A stretch of DNA of 45,896 nt from an uncultured Oscillospiraceae bacterium (GTDB taxonomy: Bacteria; Bacillota; Clostridia; Oscillospirales; Oscillospiraceae): NCBI GenBank assembly GCA_949935795.1, contig CATLFX010000018.1, positions 1 to 45,896 on the forward strand, given 5' to 3'. The notes under the pieces were generated by a model. The model made no database searches. It saw only the letters and a list, made by a program, of their open reading frames with translations, and was not told the DNA's origin. The position numbers and the translations under genes are program-made. Positions 23,461 to 32,804 of the stretch are shown here, one piece after another; position 1 is the stretch's first letter; each line of letters opens with the position of its first letter.

Positions 23461-24645
23461 TCAGCGCTTCATGTTGACCAGTTCCTCCAGCATGGAGTCG
23501 GTCACGGTGATGATACGGGTGTTGGCCTGGTAGCCGCGCTGGGTCAGGATCATCTGGGAGATCTCCTGGGCCAGGTCGGTCTTGGACATCTCCAGGCCGT
23601 TCTGCAGCACGCGGGTCTTGCCGCCGCTGCGCAGGCGGCAGGCGTCGGAGACCTCGTCGGCGTTGCCGTTGCCGCCGCCCTGCTGGTTGTTGACCAGCGA
23701 CTGGTTCATATAGTAGGCCTTGCCGCTGGGATCGGTGGGGGTTCCGAACATGCTCTGGGCCGCGCCGCCCAGCAGGGACACGGACAGGCCGCCGGAGCCC
23801 TCGCCCGCCTGGTAATAGTTGTCGCCCAGGTTGGTGACGCCGTTGGGGTTCTTCACGTTGCCCACGGCGATCACGCCGATGGTGATCAGCTCGTTGGTGT
23901 CCTTGGTGGTGCCGGTGATGATGCCGGTGTTCTTATCAATGGTAATGCCGGACAGCTCCACCTTGGCGTAGGGCTCCGTTACCGTCTGCCCGCCAACTGT
24001 CACCTCGTGAGTGGCGTCGGTGAGGTGTCCGTTGCCCTGGCCCTGGCCGCCGGCGGCGGGCTGGACGGAGGGATAGACCACCTCTTTGGTGCCGTCGTCG
24101 TTGACCCTGAGGCCCGGCAGGCGGATGGGCACCAGCTGGTCGCTGTAGGTGGCGTTGCCGTTCTGGTCATACCCCGTGCACAGGAAGCCGTAGACGCACT
24201 GGCCGTCGTCCTCCTTGGCCAGGTAGCCGTCGGGCCCGAAAGTGAAGTTGCCCACACGGGTCAGCTTCATGCCGTTAAGGACGGACTGGTCCCCGCCGGT
24301 GCCGTCGAACTGGTCGGCGGTGGTTTTATCGCTGAGGATAAAGAAGCCCTCGCCGTCCAGCATCAGGTCGGTGGCCATGCCGGTGACGGCATAGTTGCCG
24401 GTGCTCATGTCGATGCCGATGCTGCCCATGGTGGCGCCGTAGCCGATCTGGGAGGGGTTGGCGCCGCCCAGGACGGCGGTGCCGTCGGAGCCGCCGCTCA
24501 GGGTAGTGTACAGGGCGGTTTTGAAAACGGAACGGGCGGACTTGTAGCCGTAGGTGTTCACGTTGGCCACGTTGTTGCCGATGACGTTCAGGTTCTGCAT
24601 ATGGGTGCGCAGGCCGGCGATGGCCGCATACATTGCTCCAGTCAT
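23461..24645 (-). CDS. flgE: Flagellar hook protein FlgE
   Basis: 394 residues. The N-terminal rod-type motif (AAIAGLRTHMQNLNVIGNNVANVNTYGYK, in pieces GLRTHMQNLNVIGNNVANVN) and the C-terminal helix (EISQMILTQRGYQANTRIITVTDSMLEELVNMKR, in pieces) bracket a Gly/Thr/Asn-rich middle of hook domains. Hook subunits form the universal joint. AAAGGAG precedes the ATG. A 102-base gap without recognisable signals lies upstream of it. Confidence 0.95.
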   Translation of the reverse strand: MTGAMYAAIAGLRTHMQNLNVIGNNVANVNTYGYKSARSVFKTALYTTLSGGSDGTAVLGGANPSQIGYGATMGSIGIDMSTGNYAVTGMATDLMLDGEGFFILSDKTTADQFDGTGGDQSVLNGMKLTRVGNFTFGPDGYLAKEDDGQCVYGFLCTGYDQNGNATYSDQLVPIRLPGLRVNDDGTKEVVYPSVQPAAGGQGQGNGHLTDATHEVTVGGQTVTEPYAKVELSGITIDKNTGIITGTTKDTNELITIGVIAVGNVKNPNGVTNLGDNYYQAGEGSGGLSVSLLGGAAQSMFGTPTDPSGKAYYMNQSLVNNQQGGGNGNADEVSDACRLRSGGKTRVLQNGLEMSKTDLAQEISQMILTQRGYQANTRIITVTDSMLEELVNMKR

Positions 24646-24747
24646 GTTTTGCTGATAACTCCTTTCGGTTTGGCGCTGTCCCAGCCCGTGTCAATCGGGC
24701 ACAGGCCGAAGGCATCCGAAAATCGGTCCTGCCATCTGCTTATCGTA

Positions 24748-25128
24748 CTACAGGAAAACCGCGCCGTCAATATTTGTGAAGACATTTTCTTTCATTTCTT
24801 CCTGGGTGATCGCGGTGATGACCTTGGCGCTGGGGACGTTGATAATAAACGCTTTTTCGGTGTCCATGGCCAGGATGTTGGTAGCTCCCTTGGCCTGGGC
24901 CCGGATGACGCTGCCCGCCAGCTGGTCCATCAGGTCCGGCGTGACCTCGATCCCCCGTTCCTGCGCCCGGCTGATGGCGTGCTTGGAGAACGCCACGCTC
25001 TGGGGGGCCTGCCCGCTTTTGGCCAGCTCCTGCTGGAGCATAGCGCCGAAGCCGCCTCCCGCCGCGCGTTGTTGTATCTGGGCCTGGGGCGCTTCCCTGC
25101 GCTGTGCGCCTGATACGCGCTGGATCAT
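24748..25128 (-). CDS. Flagellar operon protein (TIGR02530-type)
   Basis: 126 residues. The core VAFSKHAISRAQERGIEVT (about 45-63), LAGSVIRAQAKGATNILAMD and AFIINVPSAKVITAI matches the small conserved family located between flgD and flgE in Firmicutes. It is thought to act in hook assembly, but that comes only from gene neighbourhood. GAGGTGA precedes the ATG. Confidence 0.85.
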   Translation of the reverse strand: MIQRVSGAQRREAPQAQIQQRAAGGGFGAMLQQELAKSGQAPQSVAFSKHAISRAQERGIEVTPDLMDQLAGSVIRAQAKGATNILAMDTEKAFIINVPSAKVITAITQEEMKENVFTNIDGAVFL

Positions 25129-25164
25129 CTCATGTCACCTCAATCTCTGTGGTCTTGCCACGCC

Positions 25165-25692
25165 TCAAATGGTGGGATGGGTGTCGGCGGGTCTGTCGGC
25201 GCCGCCGTTCTGTCCGGCGTCCTGTCCAGGCTCCTCGGCCTCTTCTTTGGGGGGAAGCTTGCCCACCGCCATGATCTGGTTCAGGTTGTAGGTCTCCACA
25301 TCGCCATTTTCGTCCTGGCCGAAGATGACCTGCTGGCCGTTGGACATACCGGTGCCGATGACAGTGACCACCCGCTCCTCCAACGTGTCGCCGTTGATGA
25401 TGCCGATGGTGACTTCCTTGTTCACCAGGGAGCTGGCGTAGGTCATAATGTTGGTCTCGGTCATGTTGGTGATGGCGGTGACCATCTGCATCTGAACCAT
25501 CTGGTTCATCATCTCGCTGGTGTCCATGGTGTCGTCCAGGGTCTGGCTCTGGAGCTGCACGATCATCAGCTTGAGGAAGTCGGTCATGTCCAGGTCGGTG
25601 TTGTTTTTCCGGCTGGTGCTGTTCTGTGCGACCTCGGTGGCGCCAAGGGAGGCGCGCAGGGAGATATCAGCCATTGAGTAGTCGTTAGCCAT
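25165..25692 (-). CDS. flgD: Flagellar hook assembly (cap) protein FlgD
   Basis: 175 residues. The conserved N-terminal block NTDLDMTDFLKLMIVQLQSQ with DTMDTSEMMNQMVQMQMVTAI is the FlgD signature; the short C-terminal part lacks the full fibronectin-like and tudor-like domains of enteric FlgD, as is common in Firmicutes. It caps the growing hook and is shed afterwards. AAAGGAG precedes the ATG. It follows fliK by 21 bases. Confidence 0.93.
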   Translation of the reverse strand: MANDYSMADISLRASLGATEVAQNSTSRKNNTDLDMTDFLKLMIVQLQSQTLDDTMDTSEMMNQMVQMQMVTAITNMTETNIMTYASSLVNKEVTIGIINGDTLEERVVTVIGTGMSNGQQVIFGQDENGDVETYNLNQIMAVGKLPPKEEAEEPGQDAGQNGGADRPADTHPTI

Positions 25693-25713
25693 ACTGTTTT
25701 TGTCTCCTTTCCG

Positions 25714-26835
25714 TCAGATTCCCCCGTCGTCGGGGATGAGGCCCAGCCGCAGCTGCTGCATGAAGTCCTCGGGGCTGGTGTGCTCGCGCTGCTGGCGGCG
25801 GCGCTCCTGGCCGTCCTGGGCGTGTCCGTTGTGGCCGTCGTAGCTGTGCTGCTGGTTCTGGTTCTGCTGGCTCTCCTGCTGGCGCTGGACGCTGACCTCC
25901 ACGCTCTGCTGGGTGCGGTCGTTCAGCATCCCCTGGAGCTCTCCGGCGTGGCGCTGCAAAAGCTCACGGGTGTCGGCGCTGCTGGCGGTGAGGGCCACCT
26001 TGAGGACGCCCTGAGCGCTCTGGCTGATCTCCACCGTGACCTCGCCCAAATTCGCCGGGGTCAGCTGGATGCGCACCAGGGACTCGCCCTTTTGCATGGC
26101 CTGAGCCAATCCGGCGTCGATCTGCTGGGCCACGTTCTGGGGCTGCTCCAGTTCGGGGGCCTCGCCCACCTTGATGGGGGCCGCTTTCACGTCGTGGAAG
26201 ACCTGACTGGGACCCTGGTCCACGTCGATGAGCTCCACCTGGGCGTCGTCGTCCTTTTCCTGGGGCTTGACCTCTTCCACGGCCTGCTCCAGCGCCCTGC
26301 CCGCCTGATGGTCCACGGCCTTGTCCAGAAGCTCGGCGGGGCTGTGCTCCACGGTGGGATCGGTGGCCTCCAGCAAAGCGTCGGCCTCGGGGTCGGAGAC
26401 GTCGATGGCCTGCGCAAAGCCGGTCAGAAGTCCCTCCAGCTCCTCCTTTTGCTGGCCGTCCAGGCCGGCGGTGGGGATGAACTGCACGTCGGAGCCCTTC
26501 CAGGCGATCACGTACTCGCCGGGCTCATAGGTCTGTCCGTCGAGGGTCATCGCGGCAATGGCGGGCTGCGAAATGACGTAACCCTGTTCAGCCAGCTTTT
26601 TGACCTGCTCCAGGGGGTCCTCCGTCACAGAGGCCTCTTCGCTCTTGGCGGCCGCGCCGTCGGTCTTGGGCTTCTCCTGCACAGGGGCGTCGCTCTTGGC
26701 GGGCTGGGACTGGGACTTCTGGTCCAGCAGCTTCTGGAAATCGCCGGACTTGTCGCCGGTCTTGCCGGTCTTGGGCGCCATCCCCTGGGCGGCCATGGCC
26801 TGGTACATCGCCATGACCAGGTTTGTCTGTTCCAT
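25714..26835 (-). CDS. fliK: Hook-length control protein FliK
   Basis: 373 residues. A long low-complexity N-terminal part (about 1-245), which would serve as the ruler, precedes the conserved C-terminal core at about 250-316 (VRIQLTPANLGEVTVEIS, L-x-P-x-x-LG signature at 258-264). The last 55 residues are a Gln/His/Asn-rich tail. FliK measures the hook and triggers the FlhB switch. AAGGAGG lies upstream of the ATG. Sequence outside the core is not informative. Confidence 0.9.
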   Translation of the reverse strand: MEQTNLVMAMYQAMAAQGMAPKTGKTGDKSGDFQKLLDQKSQSQPAKSDAPVQEKPKTDGAAAKSEEASVTEDPLEQVKKLAEQGYVISQPAIAAMTLDGQTYEPGEYVIAWKGSDVQFIPTAGLDGQQKEELEGLLTGFAQAIDVSDPEADALLEATDPTVEHSPAELLDKAVDHQAGRALEQAVEEVKPQEKDDDAQVELIDVDQGPSQVFHDVKAAPIKVGEAPELEQPQNVAQQIDAGLAQAMQKGESLVRIQLTPANLGEVTVEISQSAQGVLKVALTASSADTRELLQRHAGELQGMLNDRTQQSVEVSVQRQQESQQNQNQQHSYDGHNGHAQDGQERRRQQREHTSPEDFMQQLRLGLIPDDGGI

Positions 26836-27110
26836 GTTTCTTACACCTCCTTAAATGAGATATCTATTTCCAAACGGCGGGAACATACGCCGGTTTGGAC
26901 ATCGTCGCCGCAAGCTCCATATCCCTCGCGTCCGCCCGCAGGGCGAACGCTCGCTCATTTCGCTGCGGCTCCTCTCCCCACAAAGCCTGAAGGGCGGCTT
27001 TGCGGGGACCCCTTTGGGCAAAGTCCGCTCAGCTCCCCTGCCCCTCCTCTCCCCACCGAACCCGCTTCGCTGGGCTTCGGTGGGGGCCCCTTTTGGGCCT
27101 TGCGCCTATC
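26836..27110. other. fliJ-fliK intergenic region with REP-like hairpins
   Basis: 275 bases without a gene, the largest gap inside the operon. The right half holds two tandem hairpins described separately. The left half (26860-26965) shows nothing I recognise beyond short GC-rich inverted bits such as GCGAACGCTCGC. Confidence 0.6.
26970..27103. repeat. Two tandem REP-like palindromic units
   Basis: Each unit has CTCCTCT, a long GC-rich hairpin opening with CCCCA, then (A/GC)CCCCTTT(T)GGGC. Hairpin 1: 26976-26987 pairs with 26996-27007 (one mismatch). Hairpin 2: 27051-27060 pairs perfectly with 27076-27085, extended by CCC/GGG. The units are 75 bases apart. Stem sequences differ but pairing is kept. 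Confidence 0.7.
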
Positions 27111-27563
27111 TTACGCTCCAATGCTGGCCCGGGCCCGGGCGGAGCTGACGAACTCGTCGATGAGGACCTCCTCGCTCTTGGCCACTTCCTTGTTGTAGAG
27201 GTCCAGCTTTTTCTCCTTCAGCTTCTCAATGGAGGAGGTGTCGATCTTGGCGTCCACCACTTCCTGGCGCTTGGCCTCCTCCTTCTTCCTCAGCTCCTCC
27301 AGCTTGTCGGTCTCCCGCTGGATGTCCCGCTCCAGCACCCGCAGACCATTCTGGTAGACCATGGCGTCGGTGATGGTGATGCCCTCCGCCTTGCGCTGGC
27401 GGTACTCCGCGTCGCAGTCCCGGTAATTCTGCCAGGTCCGCTCCAGCACGCCCTCCTGCTCCCGGACCTGGGCCAGGATGACGGCGTGTTCACCTTGAAG
27501 GGACTCCAGCACCTGCTGCTTGTAGGACAGCACCGAGTCCAGGGAAAATTTGAATTTCTTCAT
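27111..27563 (-). CDS. fliJ: Flagellar export protein FliJ
   Basis: 150 residues, almost wholly coiled coil rich in Lys, Glu, Arg and Gln, starting MKKFKFSLDSVLSYKQQVLE, the usual FliJ N-terminus. FliJ sits in the centre of the FliI ring and links it to FlhA. It begins 27 bases after fliI with GAGGTG upstream. The ORF ends next to the REP-like hairpins, which do not disrupt it. Confidence 0.92.
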   Translation of the reverse strand: MKKFKFSLDSVLSYKQQVLESLQGEHAVILAQVREQEGVLERTWQNYRDCDAEYRQRKAEGITITDAMVYQNGLRVLERDIQRETDKLEELRKKEEAKRQEVVDAKIDTSSIEKLKEKKLDLYNKEVAKSEEVLIDEFVSSARARASIGA

Positions 27564-27589
27564 CTATCTGTACACCTCATTATATAAGG

Positions 27590-28900
27590 TTACTGAAGGA
27601 TTTTCGCCATCTCGGCCACGCACTGGTCGTAGGAAAAGGCCTCGTTCACGTCCTGGGTGAGGAAGTCGTTCACCGCGTCGATCTTGGACATGGCGAAGTC
27701 CAGCTTCCGGTTGGTGCCGGGCTTGTAGGCTCCGATGGCCACCAGGTCGGCGTTCTTCTCATAGACGCTCATAATATCCCGTATGCGGGAGGCCAGCTGC
27801 CTGTGCTCCGGGGGGACGATCTCCACCATCAGACGGGAGATGCTGGCGGACACGTCGATGGCGGGGTAGTGGTTGGAGTTGGCCAGCTGCCGGGAGAGCA
27901 CGATGTGCCCGTCCAGAATGCCGCGGACGGTGTCGGCAATGGGCTCGTTGGTGTCGTCGCCCTCCACCAGCACCGTGTACACGCCCGTGATGGAGCCCTT
28001 GCTGAAATTGCCGCTCCTCTCCAGCAGCTTGGGCATTTCCGCGTACATGGAGGGGGTATAGCCTCTGGACACCGGCGGCTCACCGATGGCCAGGCCGATC
28101 TCCCGCTGGGCCATGGCGAACCGGGTGAGGGAGTCCATCATCAGCAGCACATCGTAGCCCTGGTCCCGGAAGTACTCCGCGATGCCGGTGGCCACCGAGG
28201 GGCACCGCATCCGCAGCATGGCGGGCTGGTCGGAGGTGGCCACCACCAGGATGGACCGCTTCATGCCCTCCGGCCCCAGGTCCTTCTCGACGAACTCCAG
28301 AACCTCCCGGCCGCGCTCGCCCACCAGGGCGATGACGTTGATGTCGGCGGTGACGTTTTTGGCGATCATGCCCATCAGGGTGGACTTGCCCACGCCGGAC
28401 CCGGCGAATATGCCGATACGCTGGCCCTTGCCGATGGTAATCATGCCGTCGATGGCCTTCACCCCGAACTGGATGCGCTCCCGGATGGGGGGGCGCTGGA
28501 GGGGGTTGATGTAGCCGCCGCCCACGCAGTAGGAGGTGCCCCCCTCAAAGGGGCACTTGCCGTCGATGGGCTGGCCCAGGGCGTTGATGATGCGGCCCCG
28601 GAGGAACTCGCCCACCTGGAGGGTGAGCTGCCGCCCGGTATTGCGCACAAAGTTGCCTGCCGAGATGCCGCTCATGTCCGAGTAGGGCATGAGCAGGATG
28701 TGGTCGTTTTTGAACCCCACCACCTCGGCGGTGACCTGCCCGCCGGAGTCGCCGTTGTAGATGCGGCAGATGTCGCCCACGGCGGCCCGGCCGCCGCTGG
28801 CCTCGATGGACATGCCCACAATATTTTCAATTTTTCCCGTCAGGCTGTAGGGCTCCGCGTTGTAGACCTGGCGGGTCATCTGCTGAAATACGGAAGGCAT
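27590..28900 (-). CDS. fliI: Flagellum-specific ATP synthase/export ATPase FliI
   Basis: 436 residues, F1-beta-like. Walker A GSGVGKST is at 167-174, the catalytic Glu region in VGERGREVLEF, Walker B in DVLLMMDSLTRFAMAQREI, and the C-terminal domain binds FliJ and chaperones. FliI powers substrate unloading at the export gate with FliH and FliJ. GGAGTGGAG precedes the ATG. It is complete. Confidence 0.97.
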   Translation of the reverse strand: MPSVFQQMTRQVYNAEPYSLTGKIENIVGMSIEASGGRAAVGDICRIYNGDSGGQVTAEVVGFKNDHILLMPYSDMSGISAGNFVRNTGRQLTLQVGEFLRGRIINALGQPIDGKCPFEGGTSYCVGGGYINPLQRPPIRERIQFGVKAIDGMITIGKGQRIGIFAGSGVGKSTLMGMIAKNVTADINVIALVGERGREVLEFVEKDLGPEGMKRSILVVATSDQPAMLRMRCPSVATGIAEYFRDQGYDVLLMMDSLTRFAMAQREIGLAIGEPPVSRGYTPSMYAEMPKLLERSGNFSKGSITGVYTVLVEGDDTNEPIADTVRGILDGHIVLSRQLANSNHYPAIDVSASISRLMVEIVPPEHRQLASRIRDIMSVYEKNADLVAIGAYKPGTNRKLDFAMSKIDAVNDFLTQDVNEAFSYDQCVAEMAKILQ

Positions 28901-28976
28901 TTTTTCTACTCCACTCCAACGGCCTGTGCGTTGCCGGCCCGTTCCCGGCCTGGGAGAAAGCGGGCGGCGGTGATAA

Positions 28977-29912
28977 TCAGTGAAACAGGTTGATGCCCGA
29001 TGCGCTGTTGGCGGTGTCCATGAGGATGGTCCGCAGATTGTTCAGCTGGGTAGAGGTGCTGGCGTCCACAATCTCGTCGGGCATTTCGATGATGCAGGTG
29101 CCCGACTCGTCGTCGGACATGGGGATGATGCGCACCCGGTCGGACAGGGCGCTGAGGGCGGCGGACAGGGAGGCGGGGATCTGGGTGAGCCGCTTGGCGT
29201 CGCACTCAGATATGTATATGTGCACCCATTCCTTTTTTTTCCGCTTATCAATGGCGGTCTGAATCATCCGGCTGATGACGTCGGCGCTGCTTTTCAGGCT
29301 GACGCACACCACCTTCTCCGCCACGGCCAGGGCCAGGTCCCGCAGGTCGTCCACGCTCTGGTCCATCTGGCGGTCCAGGGCCAGGCCCGCCTGCTCCATG
29401 AAGCGGTGGACCTCCTCCTCCTGGCGCTTGGCCTGCTCCTCGCGGGCGGCCTTGGACTCCTGGGCGGCCTGAGCCATTCCGGCCACATAGCCCTCCTGGT
29501 AGCCCTCCTCCCGGGCCTTGGCAAACACATTCCCCGCCTCTTTGTCGGCGTCGTCCCGGGCCTGCTTCAAGATGCGCTCCGCGTCCTGCCGGGCCTCGGC
29601 CAGGATGGCCTCCGCCTGGAGCTGGGCAAAGCTGATGGGATTTTCCTCGGGCTCCGGTTCGGGCTCGGGTTCCGGCTCCTCCGCCTGGGGCTCGCCGGCC
29701 GCCGCCGCGTCAAAGCCTTCCGCCCCGCCCGCGCCCTCCTCCGGCTCCTCCCCGTCGAAGGAGGGGAAGAGCTCCGGGTCCAGGGCGGGGGCCTCCTCCT
29801 GAGGGTCGGGCTCCACCACCAGCTCATCCGCGGCGGGGAACTGGTAGGGCTTTACTTTGGATTCGGCGTCCTTGCCTCCGCCCCAAAGAAACGCTTTGAA
29901 TACGTTAGGCAA
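28977..29912 (-). CDS. fliH: Flagellar export ATPase regulator FliH
   Basis: About 311 residues. I favour the TTG at 29912, eight bases after AAAGGA; the in-frame GTG at 29930 sits on top of that site. The start overlaps the fliG stop by 8 bases. An acidic low-complexity region with EPEPEP runs (about 40-90) precedes a long Ala/Glu/Lys/Gln coiled coil (AQLQAEAILAEARQDAERIL) and a V-ATPase E-like C-terminal domain (VHIYISECDAKRLTQIP, GTCIIEMPDEIVDAS). FliH binds FliI and the C-ring. Confidence 0.9.
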   Translation of the reverse strand: MPNVFKAFLWGGGKDAESKVKPYQFPAADELVVEPDPQEEAPALDPELFPSFDGEEPEEGAGGAEGFDAAAAGEPQAEEPEPEPEPEPEENPISFAQLQAEAILAEARQDAERILKQARDDADKEAGNVFAKAREEGYQEGYVAGMAQAAQESKAAREEQAKRQEEEVHRFMEQAGLALDRQMDQSVDDLRDLALAVAEKVVCVSLKSSADVISRMIQTAIDKRKKKEWVHIYISECDAKRLTQIPASLSAALSALSDRVRIIPMSDDESGTCIIEMPDEIVDASTSTQLNNLRTILMDTANSASGINLFH

Positions 29913-30990
29913 TGATATCGTCCTTTCCACCCTTGGCGATCACGATTTCGTTCTTTTCCTCCAGGTCGCGGATGATATCCACAATGCGCTGCTGGGCGTC
30001 CTCCACGTCCTTGAGCTTGACGTTGGTGGTGATCTCCAGATCGTCCTTGATGTTCTGGGCCATACGGGTGGACATGTTGCTGAGCAGCTTCTTGGCCACG
30101 TCCTCGTTGGCGGTCTTGAGGGCCAGCACCAGGTCTCTGGGGTCGCAGTCCCGGACGAAGCGCTGTACGGACCGGTCGTCCATGGTGATGATGTCCTCGA
30201 AGACGAACATCCGCTTGCGGATCTCGTCGGCCAGCTCCTGATCGTAGGCGGACAGGCCGTCGAAGATGTTTTTCTCGCTGGTGCGGTCCAAATTGTTCAT
30301 CACGTCGGCCACGTAGTCGATGCCGCCCACCTTCACGTTGGCGTTGGTGACGATGCTGGAGAACTTCTTGCGCATCTCCGCCTCGATGATCTTGACGGCC
30401 ACGGGGGACACGCTCTCGATCTTGGCCATGCTCTCCACCACCTGGACCTGCCGCTTTTCGTCCAGCCGGGAGATGACCCCGGCGGCCTTGTTGGGGTCCA
30501 CATAGGACAGCACCAGGGCGATGGTCTGGGGACGCTCGTTTTGCAGGGCGGAGAACATGGAGGTCTCGTCGGCCTTCTCCATGAAGGAGAAGTTGCGGTT
30601 CTGGAGGGATTTGGTCACCTTGCCCAGCAGCTCGGTGGCCGCCTCGGCGCCGTAGGCCTTTTCCAGCACCGTCCGGGCGTATTCCAAGCCGCCCTCGGTG
30701 ACCGCCCGGTTGGTGCGGCACAGCTGGTAGAACTCGTATAAAATTTCCTCGGTCTGCTCAGAGCCCAGGAAGCCCATTTTCGCGACCTCCAGGGTGAGCT
30801 GCTCCACGTCCTCGGGCTCCATGTGCTTGTAGAGGGCGGAGGCCCGCTCCACGCCCAGGGCGATGATGACGGTGGCCGCCCGCTGGGCGCCGGTGAGGGG
30901 GACCTCGTTTTCAATCTTCTTGCGGGCCGGGGGAGCGGCCGGCGCGGCGGGGGCAGCCGCCTTCTGTTCGGCCACGGCAGCGTCAGCCAT
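29905..30990 (-). CDS. fliG: Flagellar motor switch protein FliG
   Basis: 361 residues with an Ala/Pro/Lys-rich N-terminal extension of about 30 residues, then FliG N, middle and C domains. The C-terminal torque region (DLVLALKTANEDVAKKLLSNMS, VEDAQQRIVDIIRDLEEKNEIVIAKGG) is well conserved. In the middle domain, the FliM-binding EHPQ motif reads ERPQ at 152-155. FliG couples the stator to the rotor. Its ATG overlaps the fliF end by 8 bases; GGAGGATG lies upstream. Confidence 0.96.
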   Translation of the reverse strand: MADAAVAEQKAAAPAAPAAPPARKKIENEVPLTGAQRAATVIIALGVERASALYKHMEPEDVEQLTLEVAKMGFLGSEQTEEILYEFYQLCRTNRAVTEGGLEYARTVLEKAYGAEAATELLGKVTKSLQNRNFSFMEKADETSMFSALQNERPQTIALVLSYVDPNKAAGVISRLDEKRQVQVVESMAKIESVSPVAVKIIEAEMRKKFSSIVTNANVKVGGIDYVADVMNNLDRTSEKNIFDGLSAYDQELADEIRKRMFVFEDIITMDDRSVQRFVRDCDPRDLVLALKTANEDVAKKLLSNMSTRMAQNIKDDLEITTNVKLKDVEDAQQRIVDIIRDLEEKNEIVIAKGGKDDIIA

Positions 30991-32758
30991 TGTCTACATC
31001 CTCCTTTAGCCAGCTCTTGAGCAGCAGGGCCGCGACTTCCATGTTCTCGTCCACGTAGTCCCGGATGCTCTGGCGCAGCTCCATGCTGCGTTCGGTGTGC
31101 AGGTCCATCACGTCGGCGCCGGTCACCGGGTTGCCGTCCTCGTCCAGCTGGACCGGGGTCTCCACCGGCTGGCCGTCCGCGCCGATGGTGACGGTGACGG
31201 GCTGGCCTTCCTCGTTGAGGACCACGGTCTGGCCGGGCATAGCGGTGGACAGCAGCTCCTCCACGGCCTTCTGCTCCGCCTCCTGCTTTTTCTTCTTGCT
31301 CCGGCGGACCAGCAGGATGACGGTCACCAGGATGATGACGAACAGCAGCAGGCCGCCGATGGCCGCGATCAGCACCCAAGTGGGGATGCCCATGGCGTTG
31401 AGGGTCTCCAGGAAGGTGGGCTCGGGCACGGGCACGGGCTCCTGATAGAACTCGGTGCCCAGCACGGAAATCTTACGGGCCAGATAGTCCTCGGCGGTGA
31501 TGTTTTCGGGCAGCTCTATGGGGGCCTGGATGCCGGCCGCCTTGGCGATATGCTGGGTCAGCCGCTCCTCGTTCAGTGTCCTGGGGGGTTCGTCGGGATT
31601 GGGCAGGGTATTGATGGATACGGACACCGTCACGTCCTTCAGGGTGGCGGCGGTGATAATCATCTGGGTCTGGGTCTTGGAGTTGTCGTACTCGATGTTG
31701 CCCTCGCCCACCAGCCGGGCCAGGGCGTCGGCCACGGACTCGCCCTCCTCCACATAGTTGATCAGGTCGGAATTGGTGGGAGTGCCCACCAGGCCGCCGG
31801 CGGCCACGTCGTCGCCCACCCGGACCTGATAGGAGTAGAACCGGGTGCCGATGATGCCCGCGCCGTTGGTGGAGCCGTCCTCGGCGAACTCGGGCAGGTG
31901 GACCTGGTATTCGTTGACCGTCTTATTGCCCAGCTCCACCTCGGGGTGAACGGCCACGCTGAAATTGCCCTCGCCGTACATGGGGAGCAGCAGCTGCTCG
32001 ATTGCGGACCGGATGGCGTTTCTCCAATACTGTTCGGTCTGGAGGGCCAGGGCGGTGGAATCAATGGAGTCGGCGTTGCCGCCGGTGGTGAGGCCGTCGT
32101 AGATGTTGCCCTTTTTGTCGCTGATGGACACCTCGGACACTTTCAGCCCCGCCACGCCCTTGGAGATCAGGTAGCGGATGGCCTCGGCCTGCTCGGCGGT
32201 GAGCAGCTTGCCCTGCTCCATGGTGAGGGACACGGTGGCGGAGGCGTTGACGATGTTGTTGGTGTCCAGCACATAGCCGTTGTCCTCGCCGGTGTTGATG
32301 ACCACCTCTGCGTCCCGGACGTTGTCAAAGCCCCGGATCATGTCCTCCAGCTGCTGGGTCAGGGCGTCCAGAGCGGCCACTTCCCGGTCCTTCATGGTGG
32401 ACAGGGCGCCCACCCGCTCAAAGTAGCCCTGCCAGGGGGAGTTGGAGTTGGAGTACTGCTCCTGGAGCAGCCGGGTTTTCAGCGCGGTGGCCTGGTCCGA
32501 GGGAACCAGGATGGTGCCCGGCCCGTCCATCTTGTAATCCTTGACCCCCTGCTCGCCCAGCCAGCTGATGACGGTGCTTGTCTCCTCATCGCTGGCCCCG
32601 GAGATCAGCGGGGAATAGGGACGGGTGTTGAGGAACACCACCACCCCGATCACCAGGACGGCCAGGATCGCGCCGATCAAAATCCATATTTTCTTGGAAA
32701 CCTTACCAAGGGTCTCCTTTGCCTTATCCAGGTAACCCTTCAGCTTTTCCTTGTTCAA
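30983..32758 (-). CDS. fliF: Flagellar MS-ring protein FliF
   Basis: 591 residues with membrane helices near 26-43 and 462-484 flanking the ring-building domains (SPLISGASDEETSTVISWLGEQG, in pieces; EVVINTGEDNGYVLD). The C-terminal tail (SMELRQSIRDYVDENMEVAALLLKSWL, in pieces) is the FliG-binding segment. It begins at a TTG at 32758; the upstream region lacks a strong ribosome binding site (GGGGTC only). FliF forms the MS ring in the membrane on which the rotor and export apparatus assemble. Confidence 0.95.
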   Translation of the reverse strand: MNKEKLKGYLDKAKETLGKVSKKIWILIGAILAVLVIGVVVFLNTRPYSPLISGASDEETSTVISWLGEQGVKDYKMDGPGTILVPSDQATALKTRLLQEQYSNSNSPWQGYFERVGALSTMKDREVAALDALTQQLEDMIRGFDNVRDAEVVINTGEDNGYVLDTNNIVNASATVSLTMEQGKLLTAEQAEAIRYLISKGVAGLKVSEVSISDKKGNIYDGLTTGGNADSIDSTALALQTEQYWRNAIRSAIEQLLLPMYGEGNFSVAVHPEVELGNKTVNEYQVHLPEFAEDGSTNGAGIIGTRFYSYQVRVGDDVAAGGLVGTPTNSDLINYVEEGESVADALARLVGEGNIEYDNSKTQTQMIITAATLKDVTVSVSINTLPNPDEPPRTLNEERLTQHIAKAAGIQAPIELPENITAEDYLARKISVLGTEFYQEPVPVPEPTFLETLNAMGIPTWVLIAAIGGLLLFVIILVTVILLVRRSKKKKQEAEQKAVEELLSTAMPGQTVVLNEEGQPVTVTIGADGQPVETPVQLDEDGNPVTGADVMDLHTERSMELRQSIRDYVDENMEVAALLLKSWLKEDVDNG

Positions 32759-32804
32759 GTGCCATCGACCCCGCTCTCCGCGTATGTTCCTTTAGTGGCG
32801 CGTG

